Shown here piece by piece: positions 28,561-39,866 of a stretch of 64,000 nucleotides of DNA. The position numbers were made by a program, and so were the translations under genes. Each line of letters begins with the position of its first letter. Positions within the stretch are counted from its first letter, which is position 1. The notes beneath the pieces are model-generated. The model worked only from the letters and a program-made list of their open reading frames with translations. It ran no database searches and was not told the DNA's origin. Origin of the DNA: CAVUCH01 sp963739995 (GTDB lineage Bacteria > Acidobacteriota > Vicinamibacteria > Vicinamibacterales > JAENWD01); NCBI GenBank assembly GCA_963739995.1, contig CAVUCH010000018.1, positions 1 to 64,000 of the forward strand, read 5' to 3'.

Positions 28561-30483
28561 ATGCCTCTCGTGTCGCTCGACGGCGTGTCCGTCGCCTATG
28601 GACATGTGCCGTTGCTCGACGGTGTGTCCCTCCTGGTCGAGCAGAAGGAACGGATCGCCATCATCGGCCGGAACGGTACCGGCAAGAGCACACTGCTGCG
28701 TGCCATATCGGGCGAGCAGGTGCCCGACCGCGGTACCGTCTGGCTGCAGCCTCGGGGGCGCGTGGCGCGCCTCGAGCAGGATGTGCCGCTGGCCGATTCG
28801 CGCGCCGTGTTCGACGTGGTGGCGGATGGGCTCGGAGACCTGAGCGCCCTCGTCAGTTCCTACCACCACGCGGCGCTCGAAGTCGCACAGCACGGCACCG
28901 AGGCTTTCCTCGACCGCCTGGGCATCCTGCAGCACGAGCTCGAGGAGCGGGACGGCTGGCGCGTGGAACAGCGGGTCGAATTCGTGCTCTCCCATCTCGG
29001 CCTGCCGGCCGACGCCATCGTGGACACGCTATCCGGCGGGTGGCGCCGGCGCGTCCTGCTGGCCCGCACGCTTGTCGCGCAGCCGGACGTGCTCCTGCTG
29101 GATGAGCCCACGAACCACCTCGACATCGCGGCGATCGAGTGGCTCGAATCGTATCTCGCCGAGTACGCCGGGGCGGTCGTGTTCGTCACGCACGATCGCG
29201 CCTTCCTGCAGCGGCTTGCGACGCGGGTCGTCGAGCTGGATCGCGGAGCGCTGACGTCATGGCCCGGCGACTATCAGACCTTCCTCCGCAAGAAGGAGGA
29301 ATGGCTCACCAGCGAGGCGACGCATCACGTGAAGTTCGACAAAAAGCTGGCGGAGGAAGAGGCCTGGCTCCGCCGCGGTGTGAAGGCCCGCCGCACACGC
29401 GACGAGGGACGGGTGCGGGCACTCCTGGCCATGCGCGACGAGCGCGCGGCGCGACGCGAGCGGGTGGGAACCGTGCGCCTGCAGGTCGAACGCGCAGACC
29501 CCTCGGGAAAACTGGTCTTCGAGGCCGACAACGTCACCAAGGCTTTCGGCGATACGCCGGTCGTCGCGGAGTTGACGACCCGCATCGTTCGGGGCGATCG
29601 GATCGGCCTCATCGGCCCGAACGGCGCGGGAAAAACGACGCTCCTGCGGCTGCTGCGCGGCGAGGTGGCGCCCGACTCCGGTACCGTCCGCCAGGGCGCG
29701 AACGTGGTGGTCGCCTACTACGACCAGCAGCGCGAGCAGCTGGATCCGGACCGCACCGTGTTCGACACGGTGGGCGATGGCAATGACACGGTCACGGCGA
29801 ACGGCCACACGCGCCACGTCCACGCGTACCTCGAAGACTTCCTTTTCCCCGCGGAGCGCGCGCGCTCGCCCGTGAAGGCGCTGTCCGGCGGCGAACGCAA
29901 CCGGCTGCTGCTCGCGCGCCTGTTCACGCGGCCCGCCAACGTGCTGGTGCTGGACGAGCCGACCAACGATCTCGACCTCGAGACCCTGGAACTGCTCGAG
30001 GCGCAGCTCGCCGACTGGCCCGGCACGCTGCTGCTGGTGAGCCACGACCGCGCATTCCTCGACAACGTCGTCACGAGCACGCTCGTGTTCGAGGGTGGCG
30101 GCCGGGTGCAGGAGTACGTCGGCGGCTATGAGGACTGGATCCGCCAGCGCGGTGTCCCGCACACGCGTGCGGCGGCAGCGGCCGCGGATCCCGGACGGGC
30201 GGCGCAATCCCGGAGGACCCGCCAGGCTGCGGGCGGCACGAAGCCAGATGCCGACCGCAAGAAGCTCTCGTTCAACGAGCGCCGTGAGCTGAGCGAGCTG
30301 CCGGCACGGATTGAGTCACTCGAGACCGAGCACGGTCAGCTCGAAGCGACCGTGGCTTCACCGTCGTTCTACAAGGAAGGGGGCGATACGATCGCACGGA
30401 CGCTCGCACGACTCGAGGAGCTGCAGCGATCGCTCGCCGAGGCATACGGCCGCTGGGCCGAGCTCGACTCCAGGGGCTCCTGA
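28561..30483 (+). CDS. uup: ABC-F family ATPase, Uup type
   Basis: 640 residues with two ABC domains and no membrane segments, so a ribosome-associated or DNA-related ABC-F ATPase rather than a transporter. First domain: Walker A GRNGTGKST, signature LSGGWRRR, Walker B VLLLDEPTNHLD. The inter-domain linker is at about residues 235-320 (KKLAEEEAWLRRGVKARRTRDEG). Second domain: GPNGAGKTT, LSGGERNR, VLVLDEPTNDLD. The C-terminal coiled coil after residue ~550 (LSFNERRELSELPARIESLE) is the Uup hallmark. ATG 28561 starts the conserved strand directly. Role inferred from the family: easing stalled or problematic translation states. Confidence 0.92.
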   Translation: MPLVSLDGVSVAYGHVPLLDGVSLLVEQKERIAIIGRNGTGKSTLLRAISGEQVPDRGTVWLQPRGRVARLEQDVPLADSRAVFDVVADGLGDLSALVSSYHHAALEVAQHGTEAFLDRLGILQHELEERDGWRVEQRVEFVLSHLGLPADAIVDTLSGGWRRRVLLARTLVAQPDVLLLDEPTNHLDIAAIEWLESYLAEYAGAVVFVTHDRAFLQRLATRVVELDRGALTSWPGDYQTFLRKKEEWLTSEATHHVKFDKKLAEEEAWLRRGVKARRTRDEGRVRALLAMRDERAARRERVGTVRLQVERADPSGKLVFEADNVTKAFGDTPVVAELTTRIVRGDRIGLIGPNGAGKTTLLRLLRGEVAPDSGTVRQGANVVVAYYDQQREQLDPDRTVFDTVGDGNDTVTANGHTRHVHAYLEDFLFPAERARSPVKALSGGERNRLLLARLFTRPANVLVLDEPTNDLDLETLELLEAQLADWPGTLLLVSHDRAFLDNVVTSTLVFEGGGRVQEYVGGYEDWIRQRGVPHTRAAAAAADPGRAAQSRRTRQAAGGTKPDADRKKLSFNERRELSELPARIESLETEHGQLEATVASPSFYKEGGDTIARTLARLEELQRSLAEAYGRWAELDSRGS

Positions 30484-30702
30484 TGCGTCTCGGCTCCACA
30501 TTTCCTGGAAGCGAACCCGGCGCAACCGGCGTCAGCGTGGGGCCGGGCGTACCGGGCGCCTACGGAGCATCCATAAGCCGTATCCCGCGCTGGTCGGTCG
30601 GAGCGGTACACGAAAAAGTCGTGGCGGACCAGCTTTGGATTACACTGTGCACTCCCCGCAACGCCGTGGCCCTTCCGGCCGACGGCACAGGAGGCAGATG
30701 TC

Positions 30703-31032
30703 ATGAAGACGATGATCAGGACCGCTATGGCTCTGGCGATCGTGCTGTCGGTGGCGTCAATGGCGCAGGCCGCCGAGACGACGCTGTCGGGCACGATGAT
30801 GTGCGCGAAGTGCGCGCTGAAGAAGGCTGACGCCAGCAAGTGCCAGGACGTGCTCGTGGTGAAGGACGACAAGGGTGCGTCCACCGAATACTACATTGCG
30901 AAGAACGCGGCGTCCGACGAAGCCGGCCACCAGTGTAAGCAGGAAGCCAAAGCCAGCGTGACCGGCACCGTCTCGGAGAAGGACGGCAAGATGTGGATCG
31001 AGGCGAGCAAGATCGAGAAGGAAAAGACCTAG
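30703..31032 (+). CDS. Small secreted cysteine-rich protein, DUF6370-like
   Basis: 109 residues with AGGAGG upstream and a signal peptide (MALAIVLSVASMAQA). The mature protein begins LSGTMMCAKCALKKADASKC; cysteines fall at about residues 34, 37, 47 and 77, and CxxC could bind metal. A beta-rich tail (KASVTGTVSEKDGKMWIEAS) follows, like an OB-type strand set. It resembles DUF6370 proteins from memory; function unknown. No operon partner. The preceding 30484-30702 gap shows no gene. Confidence 0.8.
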   Translation: MKTMIRTAMALAIVLSVASMAQAAETTLSGTMMCAKCALKKADASKCQDVLVVKDDKGASTEYYIAKNAASDEAGHQCKQEAKASVTGTVSEKDGKMWIEASKIEKEKT

Positions 31033-31132
31033 GATCCGGGGCAGTGTGGGCGAGGGGGCCCCTCGCCCGCCTTCGCCGCCGCCCACCAAAACCTTCGCCA
31101 CACTTCAGTCCCCACGGACAGCCGTCGGCGCA

Positions 31133-31158
31133 GGCCGGAACTGAAGTTCCGGCCCCAC
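31133..31158 (-). repeat. REP-like palindrome, copy 5 (reverse)
   Basis: GGCCGGAACTGAAGTTCCGG followed by CCCCAC: perfect arms around the centre. Together with copy 6 it forms an outward-facing pair about 50 bases apart before the M48 gene. Confidence 0.8.
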
Positions 31159-31209
31159 GTCAAAACCCCTCACCGGCCCCACACACACCCGAGTAGACCC
31201 CTCATCGAT

Positions 31210-31235
31210 GTGGAGCCGGGACTTCAGTCCCGGCG
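31210..31235 (+). repeat. REP-like palindrome, copy 6 (forward)
   Basis: GTGGAGCCGGGACTTCAGTC followed by CCGGCG, with perfect complementary arms. It lies about 45 bases before the M48 start, in its leader. Confidence 0.8.
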
Positions 31236-31277
31236 CAGGTTGTCTTTCCCTGCCACGGAACTTGCAGTGCTCCAGGC

Positions 31278-32726
31278 ATGGCTCACCCCACGAAGATGAG
31301 CATGGAGCAGAGCATGAGCACCCGCACTACCCGTCATCCGCTCGCCGTTCTGGCCCTCGTGGCCGTCTTTGCGGCGCAATCATTCGCACAAACGCGTGTA
31401 AATGCGCCGAAGAACAAGTACGACCCGGCAGAGGACGTGAAGCTCGGGCGTGAAGCGTCGGCCGAGGTCGAGCGGCAGATGCCGGTGCTGCGCGATGATC
31501 GAGTGTCCTCTTATGTGGAAGAGTTGGGTGATCGGCTTGTCGACACCATTCCGGCCGACCTGCGCCACCCGGAGTTCGAGTACCGCTTCAAGGTCGTGGA
31601 CTTGAAAGACATCAACGCGTTCGCGCTGCCTGGCGGTCCGATGTACGTGAACCGCGGGATGATCGAAGCGGCAAAATCCGAGGGTGAGGTGGTCGGGGTC
31701 ATGGCCCACGAGATGGCCCACGTCGCGCTGCGCCACGGCACCGCCCAGGCGAGCAAGGCGCAGAAATACCAGGTTGGCGCGGTCGCCGGACAGATTCTCG
31801 GGGCCATCATCGGTGGCACCGCTGGCGCGGTCGTGTCACAGGGCAGCCAGTTCGGGATTGGCGTCAGCTTCCTCCGTTTCGGTCGCGCCTACGAGAAGGA
31901 TGCCGACATTCTGGGGGCCCAGATGATGGCGCGCGCGGGCTATGACCCCGTCGACATGGCCAACATGTTCCGCACCATTGAGCAGCAGGGCGGCGGAGGC
32001 GGTCCCGAGTGGATGAGCAGCCACCCGAACCCGGGCAACCGCAGCGCGTACATCACGCAAGAGGCGCGGTCGCTGCGCGTCGAGAACCCGGTGCGCGACA
32101 CATCGGACTTCAGGTCCGTCAGAAACCGCCTCGCGGGGATGCCGCCTGCGCGCTCGTCACAGGAGGTCGCCCGGGCCGGCCGCGGAGGCGGTAATACGAC
32201 CGGACGAAGCACCGGCGGCCGCCTGATGACGGAGGTCGAGCCTCCGTCCTCCCGCTACCGTGCCTACCAGGGCGGCAACGTCTTCCGTGTGAACGTGCCC
32301 GACAACTGGCAGGAGCTCTCGACGGGCGACGACTCCGTCTGGTTCGCGCCCGAGGGCGCCTACGGCGAGGGACGCAGTGGCCAGGCGGTCTTCACGCACG
32401 GCATGCAGTTCGGCGTCGCCCGCACGCGGTCGCGCAGCCTCGAGGATGCAACCGAGCAGCTGGTGCAATCGCTCGCGCAAGGCAACCAGAGCCTGCAGCA
32501 GGCGAGCCAGCCGCAGCGGACGCGCTTCGGGAACCGTGACGGCATCGCCGTGCAGCTCCGGAACCAGTCGGATGCGACTGGCGGCGAGGAAATCGTCTCG
32601 GTGTACACGACGCTGCTCCCCGACGACACCCTGCTCTATGGCATCGGCGTCGCTCCGCAGGAGGAGTGGCGCCGGTACGGGCCCGTCTTCGACCGTGTGG
32701 TCCAAACCGCTCGCGTCTCGCAGTGA
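31278..32726 (+). CDS. M48 family zinc metallopeptidase, exported
   Basis: 482 residues from ATG 31278. In-frame ATGs at 31296 and 31314 are alternatives, the last having GGAG six bases upstream. A signal peptide (LAVLALVAVFAAQSFA) leads to the BepA/LoiP-like peptidase domain: YEFRF-type strand, NAFALPGGPMYVNRGMIEAA, the zinc site HEMAH, and EKDADILGAQMMARAGYDP with the third ligand. A glycine/arginine linker (residues ~290-330) joins a second C-terminal domain of unknown type (ending RRYGPVFDRVVQTARVS). Likely a periplasmic quality-control protease of outer-membrane proteins. Confidence 0.9.
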   Translation: MAHPTKMSMEQSMSTRTTRHPLAVLALVAVFAAQSFAQTRVNAPKNKYDPAEDVKLGREASAEVERQMPVLRDDRVSSYVEELGDRLVDTIPADLRHPEFEYRFKVVDLKDINAFALPGGPMYVNRGMIEAAKSEGEVVGVMAHEMAHVALRHGTAQASKAQKYQVGAVAGQILGAIIGGTAGAVVSQGSQFGIGVSFLRFGRAYEKDADILGAQMMARAGYDPVDMANMFRTIEQQGGGGGPEWMSSHPNPGNRSAYITQEARSLRVENPVRDTSDFRSVRNRLAGMPPARSSQEVARAGRGGGNTTGRSTGGRLMTEVEPPSSRYRAYQGGNVFRVNVPDNWQELSTGDDSVWFAPEGAYGEGRSGQAVFTHGMQFGVARTRSRSLEDATEQLVQSLAQGNQSLQQASQPQRTRFGNRDGIAVQLRNQSDATGGEEIVSVYTTLLPDDTLLYGIGVAPQEEWRRYGPVFDRVVQTARVSQ

Positions 32727-32779
32727 AGGTGAGTGACTGGGTGATGCCGAGCTGTACGATCCTTTACCGGGGGTGAACG

Positions 32780-33253
32780 ATGTTCAGGGCGTTGCTGCGG
32801 TTGGTGCTCGTGGTCGTCATCGTGGCGGCGGCCCTTGCATTCTTCCTGGGGTATCGCTGGAGCGACCTGGCCTCGACCGGCCGTGACGTCGACCGGCCCA
32901 CGATTGGATCGAGGGAGCCGGACCGGCCGGATCTGTCGGGCGTGCGTGAGCGTGGCGAGCGCGCCGGGGAAGCGATCGGCACGACGGCGGAACGCGCCGG
33001 CCGGACCGCATCGGAGGCAGCCTCTCAGGCAGGCGAGATCCTGTCGGACGCGGCGCTGACCGGCAAGATCAAATCAAAAATGGCACTCGACGACAACGTC
33101 GCTGCCGGCAGCATCGGGGTCAAGACGAAGGACGGGCGCGTCACGCTGAGCGGCACCGTGAGGACCGAGGACGAGCGCCGGCGCGCCGTGCAGCTCGCCA
33201 AGGAAACCAAGGGTGTGCTGGCCGTGGACGACCGCCTCACCCTGAGTCCGTAA
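32780..33253 (+). CDS. Membrane-anchored BON domain protein
   Basis: 157 residues. One N-terminal membrane helix (LLRLVLVVVIVAAALAFFLG) is followed by a charged, helix-prone linker rich in Arg, Glu and Ala (RERGERAGEAIGTTAERAGR). The C-terminal BON domain (ALTGKIKSKMALDDNVAAGS, VKTKDGRVTLSGTVRTEDER, AVDDRLTL) binds phospholipid or contributes to envelope stability in OsmY-type proteins. Located 53 bases after the M48 gene on the same strand, so possibly co-transcribed as an envelope-stress unit. Confidence 0.87.
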   Translation: MFRALLRLVLVVVIVAAALAFFLGYRWSDLASTGRDVDRPTIGSREPDRPDLSGVRERGERAGEAIGTTAERAGRTASEAASQAGEILSDAALTGKIKSKMALDDNVAAGSIGVKTKDGRVTLSGTVRTEDERRRAVQLAKETKGVLAVDDRLTLSP

Positions 33254-33262
33254 CGGCGGACT

Positions 33263-33424
33263 GGTGGCCTGTCCTTGTCATTTGTGGAGTGGATGTCGGA
33301 GCGCGGCGCCCGAGTGGCAAGGCGTGAGGCGCGAGCATATCGGGAATATTCGAGCGACGAGCAACGCCGCCAGTCGGGATGCCCCGCTCGACAGGCACCC
33401 TACAAATGACAAGGACAGGCCACT
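33263..33424 (+). mobile_element. MITE-like 162-bp inverted-repeat element, copy 1
   Basis: Bounded by 18-bp terminal inverted repeats (GGTGGCCTGTCCTTGTCA at the left, TGACAAGGACAGGCCACT at the right, one mismatch). A second copy of the same length lies at 50796-50957 in opposite orientation; by hand alignment about 145 of 162 positions agree. There is no coding capacity and no transposase in the window. No convincing target-site duplication is visible at either end. Confidence 0.8.
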
Positions 33425-33552
33425 AGGTCGCCACGCGAACACGACCAGCGCCGCCGGACCCAGGGGAGCGAAGGCAGACGCCGAAGGCTCTCGAGAGCGG
33501 CAAGCCACCACAGGCCGCCACCCCAGCGAGCTCGCCGCCAATCAAACGCAAA

Positions 33553-33596
33553 CACGCGCGGTGGTGACCCGGATGCCGGGTCACATTCCGCGCGTG
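33553..33596 (-). terminator. Two-tier hairpin after the marR-doxX operon
   Basis: Outer 9-bp stem CACGCGCGG/CCGCGCGTG encloses inner 9-bp stem GTGACCCGG/CCGGGTCAC with a 3-base loop. It lies about 40 bases past the doxX stop on the minus strand. A stable stem without a long T-run; terminator function is inferred. Confidence 0.6.
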
Positions 33597-33633
33597 CTGA
33601 GGGTGTGTCGACTGTGAGCGCGTGGTGCGCTGG

Positions 33634-34095
33634 TCAGGCTGCGCGCCGGAAGGCCTCGTCACTCGCCACCGTGCGGCCCTTGCCGATCACGTTATCGAGC
33701 GCGAAGGCTCCGGATCCCTGCAGCGCGAGCGTCCCGGTGGCCACGCCGAGAAGCAGCGCGAATTCGTAGCCTTGCGGCAGGAAGAAGCCGTGCTGCAGGT
33801 GCACCGTTGCGATCGCCACCGCCATCGTGACGATCAGCGGGATGGAAACGTAGCGCGTCAGCAACCCGAGCACGAGCAGCACGCCGCCGCCCAACTCGGT
33901 GGCAATCAGCAGCGGCGCCAGGACGTTCGCCATAGGCACTCCAAGCGTTCCCAGGAACCCGGCAGTGCCGGCGACGCCGAAGCTGAATAGCTTCACCGCG
34001 CCGTGCGCGGCGAACGTCACGCCGACGATGAGCCGGAGCAGCGTTGTGCCGAGCGCGTGGCGGTCAAGTGTGCGATCAAGTGTGCGATGAGTCAT
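33634..34095 (-). CDS. DoxX family membrane protein
   Basis: 153 residues from ATG 34095, with AAGGAGAG just upstream. Four transmembrane segments are visible: LGTTLLRLIVGVTFAAHGAV, VLAPLLIATELGGGVLLVLG, YVSIPLIVTMAVAIATV and YEFALLLGVATGTLALQGSG. The first contains the DoxX-type HGAxKLF. DoxX proteins are linked to thiosulfate or redox-stress metabolism. The gene follows marR by 78 bases on the same strand and probably shares its promoter, a common MarR-DoxX arrangement in which the regulator controls a quinone/redox response. Confidence 0.9.
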   Translation of the reverse strand: MTHRTLDRTLDRHALGTTLLRLIVGVTFAAHGAVKLFSFGVAGTAGFLGTLGVPMANVLAPLLIATELGGGVLLVLGLLTRYVSIPLIVTMAVAIATVHLQHGFFLPQGYEFALLLGVATGTLALQGSGAFALDNVIGKGRTVASDEAFRRAA

Positions 34096-34173
34096 GTTCT
34101 CTCCTTGGAAATCTGTCTGTTTACAAATCCGTGACACCAGAAATCGTCTCAACGACTATTTGATCAAAAAAAA

Positions 34174-34641
34174 CTACTCCGCTCTGATGCGCGCTTCCTC
34201 CAGCAGCGATATCAGGGTGGCGAGCTTCTCCTGGCTCAAGTGCCCCATCTGCTTCTTGTGCATGGCGGCGAGAGGCTCGTCGAGCGACGCGAGCAGCTCG
34301 AGTCCGGCTGGCGTGATGGCGTTTCGATACACCCTGCGGTCGCGCGCATCACGAGTCCGCTGCATCAGCCCGCGTTCCTCGAGCTTGTCGATCAGCCGCG
34401 TCACATCCGGATCGCGTTCGATGAGCCGGTCTCCAATCTCGCTGCAGGTGACCCCGTCCGGTCCCGCTCCACGCAGGATCCGCAGCGCGTTGTACTGATT
34501 CGACGAGAGGTTGGCGGACTTCAGAACCGCAGCCTCCCCTCGCGACAGCGCGTCGGCGGTGCGCAGCAGATTGAGAAAGGCCTCCTGCTCGCGTGAGCCC
34601 CACGCCTTGACCTGCTTGATTTCGCTCTTGAGGGCGCCCAC
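34174..34641 (-). CDS. MarR family transcription regulator
   Basis: Winged-helix regulator, 155 residues if started at GTG 34641. The longer frame from 34680 would begin inside a consensus promoter, so it is unlikely. Core: QEAFLNLLRTADALSRGEA, LSSNQYNALRILRGAGPDG, recognition region TCSEIGDRLIERDPDVTRLI, wing RTRDARDRRVYRNAITPAGL. The predicted transcription start (about 34642) falls next to the GTG, so the mRNA may be leaderless. An imperfect CGTTAGAACG palindrome between the -35 and -10 boxes suggests autorepression. It controls doxX downstream. Confidence 0.88.
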   Translation of the reverse strand: MGALKSEIKQVKAWGSREQEAFLNLLRTADALSRGEAAVLKSANLSSNQYNALRILRGAGPDGVTCSEIGDRLIERDPDVTRLIDKLEERGLMQRTRDARDRRVYRNAITPAGLELLASLDEPLAAMHKKQMGHLSQEKLATLISLLEEARIRAE

Positions 34642-34648
34642 GAAAGTG

Positions 34649-34677
34649 ATAATACTCGTTAGAACGGACGTTGTCAA
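34649..34677 (-). promoter_or_regulatory. Sigma-70-type promoter with internal palindrome, for marR-doxX
   Basis: On the minus strand: TTGACA (34677-34672), 17-base spacer, TATTAT (34654-34649). This is nearly full consensus and unusual in such GC-rich DNA. The spacer contains CGTTCTAACG, an inverted repeat CGTT/AACG, placed where a bound MarR dimer would block RNA polymerase. Autorepression is inferred. Confidence 0.7.
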
Positions 34678-34731
34678 CACGACATTTCGGTGGCGCCGTA
34701 TTGACGAGGCGGCGCCTGCCGATCCATCGGT

Positions 34732-37428
<2,697 letters not shown>

Positions 37429-37473
37429 CAGTTCGCTTCCTGGTGTGGACGTCGTCGCTGGAATTTACACGAA

Positions 37474-38922
37474 TCAATTCACCGTCTGCGCAACGTACAG
37501 CCCGACCTCAGCGATGAGCGGAGACCCCCGAGCCTCGTGAATCGTGATGCGAATCTGGTTCGTCTTCGTGTCCGGAACGGCGAGAATGCGCTTGTACCCG
37601 ATCGTCGAACCCGCACCGATTCGCGTCCACTGCCCGGCGGTCATGGCCTCGACCTCGAACGCGCCCACGCGCTGGCCCAGCGCGATCGGTTCCTGCAGCA
37701 CGATGCGGTTGAAGGTGACCGCCGCCGGCAGCGTCAAAATCAGGCGGGCACGCGTCGCGCTCTCGGGCGCCGCCCAGAACGTGTCGGCATCCCCGTCGAG
37801 CGCCCGGGCCGCATCGAACCCGTCCCGTGAGAGGTCAGCGAGCATGCGTCCGCCGGTCGCGAGGTTTGCTGCATACACCTGGTCGATCGACCGCCGCATC
37901 CCCGCTAGCGCGGTGACATCGGCATCGGGGATGAGCCCTCGCGTGTCCGGCGGCACGTTCAGCAGCAGCAGGCAGTTCCGTCCCACCGATTGCTCGTACA
38001 GCCGGAACAGGGCGGCGGCGGGTTTCACCCGCAGGTCTTCCGAGGCGCGATAGAACCACCCCGGGCGAATCGAGACGTCGCATTCGGGGGCCACCCAGTC
38101 ACGCCCCAGCCGCGAGCCCTCGCCGAGATCGTCGCTGAACGGCGTGCCCGGCACATACCGATCGCGATCGATCAGGGCCCATGACGTCAGCGACCCCTGG
38201 CCGCGCTCGTTCCCGACCCACCGCACGCCGGGGCCGCCGTCGCTGAAGATGACGGCTTCAGGCTGGAGCCGCTTCACAGCAGCGTGGAAGGCCGGCCAAT
38301 CGTAGACCTGACGCCTGCCGTTCGGTCCCTCCCCGTTCGCGCCGTCGAACCAGACTTCGAAGATCGGGCCGTAGCCGCCAAGCACCTCCTCGAGCATCCC
38401 GACGAACACACGGTTATACTCCGGCGTGCCGTACGCGGGATGGTTCCGATCCCACGGCGACAGATAGACGCCGAACTTCAGGCCGGCTTCACGGCAGGCG
38501 TTCGACACTTCGCGAAGCACGTCTCCCCTGCCACCCTGCCAGCGGCTGCGCGCGACGGTGTGCTTGGACAGCGCCGACGGCCAGAGGCAAAACCCGTCGT
38601 GGTGCTTGGCGGTCAGGATCACGCCCTGGAAACCGGCCGTCTTGAAGGCCTGGACCCATTGTCGTGCGTCGAACGCCGTCGGGTTGAACACGTCTGGGTC
38701 CTCGCGGCCGCTCCCCCACTCGACGCTCGTGAAGGTGTTCGGACCGAAGTGCACGAAGGCGTTCGTCTCCATGCGCTGCCACGACAGCTGCGCCGGCGAG
38801 GGCACAGGCGGCAACGCCGCGGGCGCATCGTCAGCGCGCGGAAAGGACGCGAACAAGGCCGCGCCGAGCCCCAGGGCTGCGGCCAGGGGCGCGTGTGCGT
38901 GAGTCCACACGTGATGGTGCAT
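37474..38922 (-). CDS. GH29 alpha-L-fucosidase with C-terminal discoidin-like domain
   Basis: 482 residues with a signal peptide (LAAALGLGAALFASFPRA). GH29 landmarks: FVHFGPNTFTSVEWG, ILTAKHHDGFCLWPS, KFGVYLSPWDRN, and the nucleophile aspartate in FEVWFDGANG. A glutamate in the ECDVS region could be the acid/base; this varies in the family. After residue ~335 an F5/8 type C-like beta-sandwich follows (DFDAARALDGDADTFWAAP, LTLPAAVTFNRIVLQEPIAL). It cleaves alpha-1,3/1,4-fucose with retention. Paired with the GH95 gene. Confidence 0.91.
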   Translation of the reverse strand: MHHHVWTHAHAPLAAALGLGAALFASFPRADDAPAALPPVPSPAQLSWQRMETNAFVHFGPNTFTSVEWGSGREDPDVFNPTAFDARQWVQAFKTAGFQGVILTAKHHDGFCLWPSALSKHTVARSRWQGGRGDVLREVSNACREAGLKFGVYLSPWDRNHPAYGTPEYNRVFVGMLEEVLGGYGPIFEVWFDGANGEGPNGRRQVYDWPAFHAAVKRLQPEAVIFSDGGPGVRWVGNERGQGSLTSWALIDRDRYVPGTPFSDDLGEGSRLGRDWVAPECDVSIRPGWFYRASEDLRVKPAAALFRLYEQSVGRNCLLLLNVPPDTRGLIPDADVTALAGMRRSIDQVYAANLATGGRMLADLSRDGFDAARALDGDADTFWAAPESATRARLILTLPAAVTFNRIVLQEPIALGQRVGAFEVEAMTAGQWTRIGAGSTIGYKRILAVPDTKTNQIRITIHEARGSPLIAEVGLYVAQTVN

Positions 38923-39039
38923 AGTTGACGGGCATTCTGTCCGATCTCGCGATTGCGCAACAACGACCGCTACTCCGCCCAGCCGATCACCGGTGGGCCT
39001 CCCCTCGTCGAGCAGCAGCCAGGGAACTGGCGCCGCACG

Positions 39040-39198
39040 TCATCGAATCGCGGTCCGCGTGCCGCCGAGACGCGGTGCTATTCGCAGCGAGGACTGCGAG
39101 AGGACGATGATGCTGATGGTCGCGACAAGCCCGAGCACAACCGTAGAAGTCGCGGCCACCATGGTCCACCGACGGGTGGAATGGGACCCGCGCGGCAT
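39040..39198 (-). CDS. Possible small membrane protein
   Basis: A 52-residue frame in the otherwise empty 38923-39231 gap. MPRGSHSTRRWTMVAATSTV continues VLGLVATISIIVLSQSS, one clear hydrophobic helix with a basic N-terminus. There is no ribosome site before the ATG and no family recognised. It could be a chance frame. The rest of the gap shows nothing, and the promoter of msrB must also lie here. Confidence 0.3.
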   Translation of the reverse strand: MPRGSHSTRRWTMVAATSTVVLGLVATISIIVLSQSSLRIAPRLGGTRTAIR

Positions 39199-39231
39199 GA
39201 ACGGCGATGATACGATGCGGCAAGGTGGCAT

Positions 39232-39777
39232 ATGACCCGAGCGCAATTTCTCGCGCGACTCATGCCCTTTCTCGGCGCGCCGCTCGCCCTCTTCGCGGCG
39301 ACACGCCGTGTCGATCCATCTGCACGACGGGTACGTGAAGCCATGAGCAACGACACTGTATCGGGCGAGTTGAAGAAAACTCGCGAGGAGTGGCGGCAGC
39401 TGCTCGACTCGGCCGCCTACGCCGTGCTCTTCGAGGAAGGCACCGAGCGGGCGTTCACCAGCCCGCTGAACGATGAGAAGCGTCCCGGAACGTACGTCTG
39501 CGCTGCGTGCTTTCAGCCCCTGTTCGAGTCGAAGGCGAAGTTCGACAGCGGTACCGGCTGGCCGAGCTTTCACACGGCCATGCACGGCCGCGTCGCGACC
39601 ACGCGGGACATGAAGCTGCTGGTGCCCAGAGTCGAGTACCACTGCGCACGCTGCGGCGGACATCAGGGGCACGTGTTCGAGGACGGTCCGCCGCCGACCG
39701 GTCAGCGCTACTGCAACAACGGGGTCGCGCTACGCTTCGTGCCCGAGGGGACGGCGCTGCCGCAGCTGCGGACGTAG
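39232..39777 (+). CDS. msrB: Peptide-methionine (R)-S-oxide reductase, exported form
   Basis: 181 residues. A hydrophobic N-terminal segment (FLARLMPFLGAPLALFA) precedes the MsrB domain, so the enzyme probably acts in the periplasm. The domain shows TSPLNDEKRPGTYVCAACFQ, FDSGTGWPSFHTA, the second zinc CxxC in YHCARCGGHQGHVFEDGPPP, and the catalytic cysteine in RYCNNGVALRF. It reduces methionine-R-sulfoxide in proteins. AAGGTGG upstream supports the ATG. The heptamer array follows the stop. Confidence 0.94.
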   Translation: MTRAQFLARLMPFLGAPLALFAATRRVDPSARRVREAMSNDTVSGELKKTREEWRQLLDSAAYAVLFEEGTERAFTSPLNDEKRPGTYVCAACFQPLFESKAKFDSGTGWPSFHTAMHGRVATTRDMKLLVPRVEYHCARCGGHQGHVFEDGPPPTGQRYCNNGVALRFVPEGTALPQLRT

Positions 39778-39784
39778 CGAGTGA

Positions 39785-39843
39785 GGCGGTAGGCGGTAGG
39801 CGGTAGGCGGTGGGCGGTAGGCGGTGGGCGGTAGGCGGTGGGC
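39785..39843. repeat. Tandem heptamer array (units GGCGGTA and GGCGGTG)
   Basis: About eight units, GGCGGTA alternating with GGCGGTG toward the 3' end, between msrB and the DUF1080 gene. It shares its unit with the arrays at 13899 and 10659. Confidence 0.92.
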
Positions 39844-39866
39844 AGGAGGCTGGAATCCAGCAGGAC

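Noticed and set aside
33278..33541. An 87-residue minus-strand frame across the MITE-like element.
   Set aside because: It reads through the inverted-repeat element; the corresponding frame in the second copy is not conserved as a protein.
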